Source: Rhodoferax sp.
GTDB lineage: Bacteria > Pseudomonadota > Gammaproteobacteria > Burkholderiales > Burkholderiaceae_C
Direction of reading: 5' to 3'
NCBI GenBank assembly: GCA_021737865.1
Contig: JAIPDC010000005.1
Span: forward strand, 1 to 43,047
Length of the DNA: 43,047 nt
The notes under the pieces were generated by a model. It searched no databases. It was not told where the DNA came from and was given only the letters and a program-made list of their open reading frames with translations. Positions 36,680-43,047 of this stretch are shown one piece after another (the stretch's first letter is position 1; each line of letters starts with the position of its first letter). A program made the position numbers and the translations under genes.

Positions 36680-37495
36680 ATGCACGATGGTTCCGATTCC
36701 GCAAGTACTGACAGTACCGATGTAGTTGTTCGCAAGCGGCGCAAGGGTATATATGTGTTGCCCAACCTCTTCACCCTGGCCGCCTTGTTTGGTGGTTTTT
36801 ACGCCATCGTTATGGCCATCAATGGACGGTTTGATTTGGCGGCGGTGGGTGTGTTTTGCTCGATGGTTCTGGATAGCCTTGACGGGCGTGTCGCACGCAT
36901 GACCAACACCCAGAGTGCCTTTGGGGAGCAGATGGATTCATTGTCAGACATGGTTTCTTTCGGGGCGGCCCCGGCCTTGATTTCTTATGTCTGGTCACTT
37001 AAAGAACTGGGACGTTGGGGCTGGTTTGCCGCTTTTGTCTACTGTGCCTGCGCTGCCTTGCGTCTGGCACGATTCAATGTGAATACGGCGGTGGTGGACA
37101 AGCGGTATTTTCAGGGGTTGCCGTCGCCAGCGGCAGCGGCGCTGGTGGCCGGTTTCATTTGGCTGTGCACCGACCTGGGCTGGAGGGGCGCTGATGTTAC
37201 GTGGCCAATGTTTGTTGTTGCACTGTATGCCGGATTGACCATGGTGACGAATGTGCCGTTTTACAGTTTTAAGGATGTGAGCATGAAGCGCAGCGTGCCC
37301 TTTGCGGTGATTGTGATGATTGCTCTGGGTATTGCGGTGATCAATATCGATCCACCTACTGTGATGTTTGGTGTGTTTGTGATTTATGGTCTCAGCGGGT
37401 ATGCGATTTATGGTTGGCGTAAGGTCAAAGGTGTTCAGACCAGTTTGATCAGCACGTCAACGGATGAACCGGAAGAGCGTGGTTTACACAAGTAA
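36680..37495 (+). CDS. pssA: CDP-diacylglycerol-serine O-phosphatidyltransferase
   Basis: A 271-residue membrane enzyme that makes phosphatidylserine, the precursor of phosphatidylethanolamine, from CDP-diacylglycerol and serine. The CDP-alcohol phosphotransferase signature is complete: Asp65, Asp68-Gly69, Ala72-Arg73, Gly82, Asp86 and Asp90 (in DSLDGRVAR...FGEQMDSLSD). About seven membrane helices follow the polar N-terminus. The ATG at 36680 has AAGGAGAA upstream; longer in-frame readings would enter the ilvC terminator. The placement between ilvC and leuA is conserved in Comamonadaceae as I recall, though the pathway is unrelated. Confidence 0.93.
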   Translation: MHDGSDSASTDSTDVVVRKRRKGIYVLPNLFTLAALFGGFYAIVMAINGRFDLAAVGVFCSMVLDSLDGRVARMTNTQSAFGEQMDSLSDMVSFGAAPALISYVWSLKELGRWGWFAAFVYCACAALRLARFNVNTAVVDKRYFQGLPSPAAAALVAGFIWLCTDLGWRGADVTWPMFVVALYAGLTMVTNVPFYSFKDVSMKRSVPFAVIVMIALGIAVINIDPPTVMFGVFVIYGLSGYAIYGWRKVKGVQTSLISTSTDEPEERGLHK

Positions 37496-37527
37496 CAGGC
37501 CTGCCAAAGGGCACATCGACCATCTTG

Positions 37528-37536
37528 TGGTACATT
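37528..37536 (+). promoter_or_regulatory. candidate extended -10 promoter of the leuA leader
   Basis: TGGTACATT is an extended -10 (TGn plus TACATT). Its TACATT ends 6 bases before the leader ATG at 37543, so transcription would start at or within a base or two of the A of the start codon, giving a leaderless message. No -35 box and no Shine-Dalgarno are seen before this ATG. Confidence 0.45.
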
Positions 37537-37542
37537 GAACAC

Positions 37543-37599
37543 ATGAATTTCTTTGCACTATCGCTATTGTTCCTACGCCACCACGGGCGGAAGAAGTAG
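37543..37599 (+). CDS. leuL: leuA leader peptide (attenuation)
   Basis: An 18-codon ORF encodes [18 protein letters not shown]. Four of its eighteen residues are Leu, at positions 6, 8, 9 and 11, and three of these use CTA, a codon likely rare in this GC-rich genome. A rho-independent terminator begins 16 bases after its stop, and leuA follows. ACGGGC at 37583-37588, near the ORF end, can pair with GCCCGT at 37622-37627 in the terminator stem, giving an antiterminator. When charged tRNA-Leu is scarce, ribosomes should stall on the early CTA codons and allow leuA transcription. The peptide itself needs no other function. Confidence 0.8.
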   Translation: MNFFALSLLFLRHHGRKK

Positions 37600-37615
37600 C
37601 GCACGCACTGAATCC

Positions 37616-37650
37616 AAAAAGGCCCGTTAGCACTCGCAACGGGCCTTTTT
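37616..37650 (+). terminator. leuA attenuator (rho-independent terminator)
   Basis: AAAAAGGCCCGTT (37616-37628), 9-base loop, AACGGGCCTTTTT (37638-37650): a perfect 13-bp stem whose last five bases are the T-tract. It lies between the leader ORF and leuA, 57 bp before the leuA start. GCCCGT of the left arm can alternatively pair with ACGGGC at 37583-37588. Confidence 0.88.
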
Positions 37651-37706
37651 GCTTTGGACTGGAAAATACAGGTTGCGGGTTTTTGAAGATCAAAAGGAGT
37701 AATTCG

Positions 37707-39245
37707 ATGGCTGACAAACTTATCATTTTCGACACCACTTTGCGTGATGGCGAGCAGTCCCCCGGGGCGTCCATGACCCGCGACGAGAAGCTGCGTATTG
37801 CACGTCAACTTGAGCGCTTGAAGGTGGACGTCATCGAAGCCGGCTTTGCCGCCAGTTCAAATGGTGATTTTGAAGCGGTTCAACTCATTGCCAACAGCAT
37901 CAAAGACGCAACGATTTGCTCACTGTCACGTGCAAATGACCGGGACATCTCCCGTGCAGCTGAAGCCCTGAAGGGCGCCAATCGCGCGCGTATTCACACG
38001 TTTATAGCGACATCTGCTTTGCACATGGAAAAGAAGCTGCGCATGACCCCAGACCAGGTGTTTGAGCAGGCAAAGCAATCCGTTCGTTTTGCGCGCAATC
38101 TGGTGGACGATATTGAATTCAGTCCAGAAGATGGCTATCGAAGCGATGTTGACTTTTTGTGCCGTGTGATTGAAGCAGTCATTAACGAAGGCGCAACCAC
38201 CATCAATGTGCCCGACACCGTTGGTTATGCGATCCCGGAGCTTTATGGGAATTTCATCAAGACACTGAGGGAACGCATTCCTAATTCTGACAAAGCGGTC
38301 TGGTCCGTGCATTGTCACAATGATTTGGGCATGGCCGTCGCCAATTCGTTGGCGGGTGTAAAAATTGGCGGTGCCCGGCAGGTGGAGTGCACGATCAATG
38401 GCTTGGGTGAGCGAGCAGGCAACTGCAGCCTCGAAGAAGTCGTTATGGCTGTAAAAACCCGTAAGGACTATTTCAACCTCGATCTCGGCATCGACACACG
38501 TCACATTCTTGCCGCCAGCCGGATGGTGAGTCAAACGACTGGTTTTGTGGTTCAACCCAACAAAGCGGTCGTTGGTGCAAATGCATTTGCACACGCATCA
38601 GGCATTCACCAGGATGGCGTGCTGAAGGCGCGCGACACGTATGAAATCATGCGCGCCGAAGATGTGGGCTGGACCGCTAACAAAATTGTTCTCGGAAAAC
38701 TGAGCGGGCGCAATGCATTCAAGCAACGCTTGCTGGAGCTTGGCGTGCAAATGGAGAGTGAGGCTGATATCAACGCCGCATTTGCCCGGTTCAAGGAACT
38801 GGCTGATCGCAAGAGCGAAATATTTGATGAAGATATTTTGGCGCTCGTCAGCGATGAAAGTGTGAGCCATGTGAAAGAGCAGTACGGTTTTGTTTCTCTG
38901 TCGCAGCACAGCGAGACCGGTGAGCGCCCTATGGCTACGATTGTTTTTACAGTCGATGGCAAAGAGGTCAAGGGGGAGTCAGACGGAAATGGTCCGGTAG
39001 ATGCGTCGCTCAAAGCCATTGAAACCCATGTAAAAAGTGGCGCAGAAATGGTGCTGTACTCTGTCAACGCGATCAGTGGTTCGACCGAAAGCCAAGGAGA
39101 AGTAACCGTTCGGCTACAAAACAGCGGACGCGTTGTGAACGGTGTGGGATCAGACCCTGACATCGTGGTCGCATCGGCCAAGGCCTATTTGAGCGCGCTC
39201 AACAAGCTGCACAGCAAGGCTGATCGGGTGGCGGCACAGGGTTAA
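37707..39245 (+). CDS. leuA: 2-isopropylmalate synthase
   Basis: A 512-residue enzyme that condenses acetyl-CoA with 2-oxoisovalerate, the first committed step of leucine synthesis. The HMGL-type barrel opens with [21 protein letters not shown] (in parts), with the metal-binding Asp and catalytic Arg; [18 protein letters not shown] carries metal His residues, and [11 protein letters not shown] lies in the linker. The C-terminal leucine-binding regulatory domain occupies about residues 390-505. AAAAGGAGT precedes the ATG at 37707. Expression is probably controlled by the leader and attenuator upstream, besides leucine feedback on the enzyme. Confidence 0.95.
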   Translation: MADKLIIFDTTLRDGEQSPGASMTRDEKLRIARQLERLKVDVIEAGFAASSNGDFEAVQLIANSIKDATICSLSRANDRDISRAAEALKGANRARIHTFIATSALHMEKKLRMTPDQVFEQAKQSVRFARNLVDDIEFSPEDGYRSDVDFLCRVIEAVINEGATTINVPDTVGYAIPELYGNFIKTLRERIPNSDKAVWSVHCHNDLGMAVANSLAGVKIGGARQVECTINGLGERAGNCSLEEVVMAVKTRKDYFNLDLGIDTRHILAASRMVSQTTGFVVQPNKAVVGANAFAHASGIHQDGVLKARDTYEIMRAEDVGWTANKIVLGKLSGRNAFKQRLLELGVQMESEADINAAFARFKELADRKSEIFDEDILALVSDESVSHVKEQYGFVSLSQHSETGERPMATIVFTVDGKEVKGESDGNGPVDASLKAIETHVKSGAEMVLYSVNAISGSTESQGEVTVRLQNSGRVVNGVGSDPDIVVASAKAYLSALNKLHSKADRVAAQG

Positions 39246-39290
39246 CCCGGGGAATTTCTCTGAAAACCGACTGATATCTTTAAGATTGGG

Positions 39291-39321
39291 GCGCAAGTAG
39301 TTGATCTTGCGCAACTTTTTT
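39291..39321 (+). terminator. rho-independent terminator after leuA
   Basis: GCGCAAG (39291-39297), 8-base loop, CTTGCGC (39306-39312), then AAC and six T: a 7-bp stem with T-tract, 46 bp after the leuA stop. Confidence 0.8.
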
Positions 39322-39395
39322 GTTTACACTCCCGCTTGCTGGCATTTCACTGGGCCGATTTTTTCAATCACCGTGCAGTGCTGATGGGATACAAC

Positions 39396-40424
39396 ATGAA
39401 ACGAATCTTGCTACGGGCAGGCATTTTTGCCGTTTTTTCCACCTTGGTCGTCATGCCAGCCCAGGCTGCGGGGACCCAACGAGTGGCTGCAAGCGCCAGT
39501 CACGACAGTAAACGACCCGTTGTTAAGGCGAAAGTAGTTAAAAAGCAGGCGGTTGTCAGGGCGGTCGCGGTTCCAAAGGTGCCGTCATATGGTCAACTGG
39601 CTGGACTGCATGGCGCGCATGATGCCTTGGCACTGAAATCCAGTGTGGCCTTTGTGGTTGATCAGGATACCCATGAGGTCCTTTTTCGCAAGAATGAATT
39701 CGCGGTTCTTCCCATTGCGTCCATAACAAAATTGATGACGGGCTTGCTGATCAGTGAAGCCAAGCTTCCAATGGATGAAATGATCACGATCAGTCAGGAC
39801 GATGTCGACACCGAAAAAGGAAGTTCTTCGCGCTTGCGTGTAGGTACCGAACTGAGCCGGGGCGAGTTACTCCATTTGGCACTGATGGCCAGCGAAAACC
39901 GTGCAGCGAATGCTTTGGGCCGCAGTTATCCCGGTGGATTGCCGGTATTCGTCGGTTTGATGAATGCCAGGGCAAAAGCACTTGGGATGATGGACACCAG
40001 CTACGTTGAGCCGACAGGCCTGTCCAGCAAGAATCAGTCTAGTGCCCTGGATTTGGCAACGCTAGTCGGTTTTGCTTCAGGCGATGCGCTGTTGCGAGAA
40101 TTTTCGACTTCGACTGGGCACCAGGTCGCCGTGGGTCATCGCACTTTGCAATACAACAACACCAACCGTTTGGTAAAAAATCCGGCATGGGATATTGGCC
40201 TTCAAAAGACCGGCTACATCTCTGAAGCCGGGCAGTGTTTGGTTATGCAAGCCAAAGTCGCTGGACGAAAGCTCATCATGGTGTTTTTGGATTCTGCTGG
40301 GAAGCTCAGCCGAATTGCGGATGCCGAGCGTGTCAAACGTTGGGTGGAGTCAATTCCGACGCCTGCCTCAAAGACCGTTCCGGTGGCCAGGGCTGTTGAC
40401 GATCAGCGCGTTGCCGTCAATTGA
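39396..40424 (+). CDS. pbpG: D-alanyl-D-alanine endopeptidase (PBP7-type)
   Basis: A 342-residue periplasmic serine peptidase of the low-molecular-weight PBP family that cuts peptidoglycan cross-links. A signal peptide ends at AQA-AG (residue 24). A basic Lys/Val-rich linker follows (about 35-60). The active-site motifs are complete: SITK (about residue 108), SEN (about 166) and KTG (about 272). The ATG at 39396 is chosen because the signal peptide starts there and GATGGGAT lies just upstream; an earlier in-frame ATG at 39336 would put the signal peptide inside the protein. It ends 14 bp from the convergent IclR gene. Confidence 0.88.
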   Translation: MKRILLRAGIFAVFSTLVVMPAQAAGTQRVAASASHDSKRPVVKAKVVKKQAVVRAVAVPKVPSYGQLAGLHGAHDALALKSSVAFVVDQDTHEVLFRKNEFAVLPIASITKLMTGLLISEAKLPMDEMITISQDDVDTEKGSSSRLRVGTELSRGELLHLALMASENRAANALGRSYPGGLPVFVGLMNARAKALGMMDTSYVEPTGLSSKNQSSALDLATLVGFASGDALLREFSTSTGHQVAVGHRTLQYNNTNRLVKNPAWDIGLQKTGYISEAGQCLVMQAKVAGRKLIMVFLDSAGKLSRIADAERVKRWVESIPTPASKTVPVARAVDDQRVAVN

Positions 40425-40438
40425 CCCCTTCTCTGACA

Positions 40439-41245
40439 CTAAGCTTGGCTCAGCTTGTGTCCCAGTGATTCTGAGATTTGGCGTGCAGTCTCCTTGAGCT
40501 TGGGTAACCAGGTCTCTTCAAGGCGATCGGATGGCGCCGATATCGACAGCCCAGCCACCAGGCGATCCTGGTCATCGTAAATTCCTGCTGCCATGCAGCG
40601 CACCCCGAGTTCCAGTTCTTCGTTGTCGCTGGCCTGACCATACTGCCGCACCTTTGATAGTTCGCGCTCCAGTGCATCCAGCTCCGTGATGCTGTTTTTG
40701 GTATGACCTTGCAGTCCCGTGCGTGATGCGTATGCGCGGGTTCTTTGTGGGTCATCTGCGGCCAGAAATAGCTTGCCGACGGACGTGAGATGCAACGGGG
40801 CACGTCCACCAATGGCACGCACCACCTGCATTCCAGAGCGTTCGCTGAATGCCCGTTCTATGTACACAATTTCGTCTCCTTGGCGAACACTCAAATTGAC
40901 GGGTTGTTGTGTCAGCTTGTGGAGTTCGCGCATGGGTGCCACAGCCGCATCCCGGACGTTTAGACGCCCCTTGACCAGATTTCCCAGTTCCAGAAGTCGC
41001 ATACCAAGCCTGTAGCTACCGGGCTGTGTCCTGTCGACGAAGCGGCCAGTGGCGAGATCGTTCAGTATGCGGTGCGCCGTCGACGGATGAAGCCCCGCCT
41101 TCTCGCTGATATCTTTGAGGCTGATGGAGTCTTCGCGGGACGCGAGCACATCGATCAGCGTAAACATTCGCTCAATAACCTGAACAGTTGGTTTGACGAG
41201 GATGTCGGCTTTTTGCTTTGTCATGGTGGTTCTGTAATCTTTCAT
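40439..41245 (-). CDS. IclR family transcriptional regulator
   Basis: A 268-residue regulator with an N-terminal winged helix-turn-helix (SISLKDISEKAGLHPSTAHRIL in parts, about residues 35-75) and a C-terminal IclR effector domain (GELVYIERAF-like QGDEIVYIERAFSERSGM; LGVRCMAAGIYDDQDRLVAGLSIS in parts). Such proteins usually control neighbouring catabolic genes in response to a small acid; no obvious target is adjacent, so the regulon is unknown. The ATG at 41245 lies 1 bp after the bpt stop; a second ATG at 41224 is also possible. Neither has a clear ribosome-binding site, so coupling to bpt may drive translation. Confidence 0.88.
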   Translation of the reverse strand: MKDYRTTMTKQKADILVKPTVQVIERMFTLIDVLASREDSISLKDISEKAGLHPSTAHRILNDLATGRFVDRTQPGSYRLGMRLLELGNLVKGRLNVRDAAVAPMRELHKLTQQPVNLSVRQGDEIVYIERAFSERSGMQVVRAIGGRAPLHLTSVGKLFLAADDPQRTRAYASRTGLQGHTKNSITELDALERELSKVRQYGQASDNEELELGVRCMAAGIYDDQDRLVAGLSISAPSDRLEETWLPKLKETARQISESLGHKLSQA

Positions 41246-41246
41246 C

Positions 41247-42029
41247 TTATACCGTGTCTGCGTCTGCTTCGTGACCAGGCTGTGCCATCACCGCATCAGG
41301 TCCGCACCACTGCCCATTCGACAATATCTGCATCGGGGCAAATCGCGCTTTGTAGCTCATTTTCGGGCTGTCCTGAATCCAGTATCCCAAGTACACATAG
41401 GCAAGCCCCAAACGATTTGCCTGCTGAATTTGCCACAGCACATTGAATGTCCCGAAACTGCCGGATTCATTGGGCTCAAAGAAGGTGTAAACAGCGGAAA
41501 GGCCGTCATCCAGCACATCCAGAATGGAAACCATTTTTAGTGCACCAGGGGTTCCATCAGGGGCGGTTTCACGAAACTCGACCAGTCTGGAATTCACCCG
41601 ACTTTGCAACAAGAATTGGGTGTACTGGTCAACGCTGTCCTCGTCCATGCCGCCACCGGCATGGCGACTGTTTTGGTAGCGCAGGTAGAGGGCGTAGTGC
41701 TCATCGACAAAGCCGAGTTCGAGTACCCGCACCGACAGCCCATGGTGGCGTGTCCAGGCACGGCGCTGACTGCGATTGGGCTTGAATTGTTCGCTTAAAA
41801 CCCGCAGCGGTGTGCAGGCGTTGCAACAATCACAATACGGGCGATACGTAAACATGCCGCTTCGACGAAACCCCTTGCTTACCAGCTCGGAGTAGGCTGC
41901 GTTGTCAATCAGATGGCTTGGTGTCGCAACTTGTGAGCGCGCCAGCCTTTTGGGCAAGTAACTGCAGTCGTAGGGAGCCGTTGCGTAGAACTGCAGTGTT
42001 TGTATTGGAAAGTCGTTGAGGTCTGTCAC
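41247..42029 (-). CDS. bpt: aspartate/glutamate leucyltransferase
   Basis: A 260-residue aminoacyl-tRNA-protein transferase of the ATE1/Bpt family that adds Leu to proteins with N-terminal Asp or Glu, marking them for ClpS/ClpAP. The Cys-rich N-terminal segment ([13 protein letters not shown]) and the [16 protein letters not shown] motif are diagnostic. The GTG start at 42029 ([14 protein letters not shown]) matches the usual N-terminus; the open frame extends upstream into aat in another frame, but that part is not family-like. It starts 10 bp after aat, forming one N-degron operon. Confidence 0.9.
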   Translation of the reverse strand: MTDLNDFPIQTLQFYATAPYDCSYLPKRLARSQVATPSHLIDNAAYSELVSKGFRRSGMFTYRPYCDCCNACTPLRVLSEQFKPNRSQRRAWTRHHGLSVRVLELGFVDEHYALYLRYQNSRHAGGGMDEDSVDQYTQFLLQSRVNSRLVEFRETAPDGTPGALKMVSILDVLDDGLSAVYTFFEPNESGSFGTFNVLWQIQQANRLGLAYVYLGYWIQDSPKMSYKARFAPMQILSNGQWCGPDAVMAQPGHEADADTV

Positions 42030-42039
42030 GTTGGGTGTA

Positions 42040-42789
42040 TCAGGCAGACAAAATGTGATTCCAGTATAGGGCGCTAAAGTACCAATTGATGGGGGGCTCC
42101 AGTTGTGCCCGCTCGATATGCTGCAAAAAGACTTTGCGGGGCATTTCTCGTGCTCCAAGAGAGGCCAAATGGGATGTGTTCTGCTGGCAATCAATCGATG
42201 CAATACCATGTTCACGACAAAATCCGACCAGCGCGGCCAATGCAATTTTGGATGCATCTGGAATATGGGTAAACATGGATTCACCAAAAACAGCCCCGCC
42301 GATGGCCACGCAATAGAGGCCTCCGACCAGTTTTCCGTCGACCCAGGTTTCCACGCTGTGCGCGTGCCCCGCTTGGTGAAGCCGGCAGTAGGCATCGACC
42401 ATGGGCGGCAGGATCCACGTTCCGTCTTGGCCGTGTCGCCGTGAACTGGCACACGCGGCAATGACATCTGAAAAGGCCGTATCAAAACGTATTTCGCAAT
42501 CGGCGCTGCGGGTAAAGCGGGTCAATGCCTGCCGCAGTGATCGGTGCAGCCGGAAATTCTGTGTGCTTAACACCATGCGTGGGTCCGGACTCCACCAAAG
42601 AATGGGTTGGCCTTCGCTGAACCACGGAAAAATGCCGCTGCCGTAAGCGCGCAGCAGCGTACCGACGCTCAGGTCCCCGCCGGCGGCAAGCAGTCCGGGC
42701 GCCTCAGAGTTCGAGTCCCATGCGCTGTCCACCGGAGGAAAAGTGCCACCAGATTCCAGCCATGGCAATGGCAACTTCTTTATTGGCAT
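42040..42789 (-). CDS. aat: leucyl/phenylalanyl-tRNA-protein transferase
   Basis: A 249-residue transferase that adds Leu or Phe from aminoacyl-tRNA to proteins with N-terminal Lys or Arg, completing the bacterial N-degron pathway. Typical segments are [25 protein letters not shown] (in parts), [28 protein letters not shown] and [10 protein letters not shown]; the last has Thr after MF where many proteins have Ser. The length is normal. The ATG at 42789 is preceded by no strong Shine-Dalgarno. bpt follows by 10 bp; clpS and clpA are not in the window. Confidence 0.93.
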   Translation of the reverse strand: MPIKKLPLPWLESGGTFPPVDSAWDSNSEAPGLLAAGGDLSVGTLLRAYGSGIFPWFSEGQPILWWSPDPRMVLSTQNFRLHRSLRQALTRFTRSADCEIRFDTAFSDVIAACASSRRHGQDGTWILPPMVDAYCRLHQAGHAHSVETWVDGKLVGGLYCVAIGGAVFGESMFTHIPDASKIALAALVGFCREHGIASIDCQQNTSHLASLGAREMPRKVFLQHIERAQLEPPINWYFSALYWNHILSA

Positions 42790-42864
42790 GTGTCTGGGTG
42801 GCTACTTATGATGAATTGAAAGGAAAAAAATATTCCCATGGAAAAGACACGCCGCTCATGCGGT

Positions 42865-42870
42865 TAGAAT
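42865..42870 (+). promoter_or_regulatory. candidate -10 of tRNA-Pro
   Basis: TAGAAT ends 9 bases before the first base of the tRNA. The upstream -35 box is not clear. Confidence 0.35.
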
Positions 42871-42879
42871 ACCAGCTGT

Positions 42880-42956
<77 letters not shown>

Positions 42957-42967
42957 CTTATTACAAC

Positions 42968-43000
42968 AAAGGCCCTGAAGTGACGAACTTTGGGGCCTTT
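42968..43000 (+). terminator. hairpin between the two tRNAs
   Basis: AAAGGCCC (42968-42975) pairs with GGGCCTTT (42993-43000) around a 17-base loop that can itself fold (GAAGT/ACTTT). The short T run suggests a weak terminator or processing site between tRNA-Pro and tRNA-Arg. Confidence 0.6.
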
Positions 43001-43009
43001 ATGCTTTGT

Positions 43010-43047
43010 GCCCGTAGCTCAGTCGGATAGAGCATCAGCCTTCTAAG
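43010..43047 (+). tRNA. tRNA-Arg (anticodon TCT), cut by the window end
   Basis: The first 38 nt match a tRNA: GCCCGTAGCTCAG with D-loop TCGGATAGAGC, anticodon stem CAGCC and loop TTCTAAG, giving anticodon TCT. The 3' half lies beyond the window. Confidence 0.9.

Noticed and set aside
42030-42485. Long upstream extension of the bpt reading frame
   Set aside because: It overlaps aat in another frame and its translation is not family-like; the conserved N-terminus begins at the GTG at 42029.

Overview
The window looks like a chromosomal segment of a betaproteobacterium of the order Burkholderiales, most likely family Comamonadaceae (Rhodoferax/Polaromonas-like). This rests on recognised gene order (ilvB-ilvH-ilvC-pssA-leuA; nadE-glnB; sigma factor-DUF3619-DUF3106; aat next to bpt), the style of the proteins, and short interspersed repeats that I recall from Comamonadaceae genomes. 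No database search was possible. There is no rRNA, CRISPR array, intact insertion sequence or prophage.

Layout. 1-974: the tail of an alpha/beta hydrolase, then a VapB/VapC-type toxin-antitoxin pair behind a palindromic operator. 964-12323: eight genes all on the minus strand, in transcription order hpnC, hpnD, hpnE (squalene synthesis for hopanoids), a Lon-like ATP-dependent protease, a penicillin-acylase-family hydrolase, hemH, a histidine phosphatase and dsdA. 12455-14698: a free-standing GAF-GspE/PilB-like ATPase. 14714-24749: a minus-strand cassette made of a GAF protein, a two-partner-secretion transporter (TpsB), its filamentous-haemagglutinin-like substrate (TpsA), a LysM-FecR protein and a CHASE2 nucleotide cyclase. 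It joins a secreted surface protein to periplasmic sensing and second-messenger synthesis. 24924-29953: an HD-like protein, a FemAB/GNAT-like protein, NAD synthetase and PII. 29954-32731: a minus-strand sigma-factor operon (sigma, DUF3619, DUF3106, RDD, dgkA). 32786-39245: branched-chain amino-acid genes ilvB, ilvH, ilvC and leuA, with pssA between them. 39396-42789: PBP7-type endopeptidase, IclR regulator, and the two N-degron transferases bpt and aat. 42880-43047: tRNA-Pro(TGG) and the first half of tRNA-Arg(TCT).

The most unusual content is in the repeats. A ~46-bp repeat (R1) occurs six times. Four copies lie inside coding sequences (hpnE, hpnC, the GNAT-like gene, nadE) and are translated in frame; each orientation uses the same reading frame in both of its intragenic copies. 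The other two supply the stop codon of the preceding gene. A second element (R2) occurs twice as a long nested hairpin. Its core is conserved, but both outer and inner stems differ between copies while staying self-complementary. One R2 copy, one R1 copy and a third repeat (R3) are all translated inside one gene, the GNAT-like protein at 26432-27814.

Two cis-regulatory leaders also stand out. A Leu-rich 18-codon leader ORF with terminator and antiterminator precedes leuA; it has an extended -10 close enough to suggest a leaderless transcript. A candidate Val/Ile/Leu-rich leader ORF precedes ilvB, and the arms of a perfect 13-bp inverted repeat fall on its Ile codons and its stop codon.
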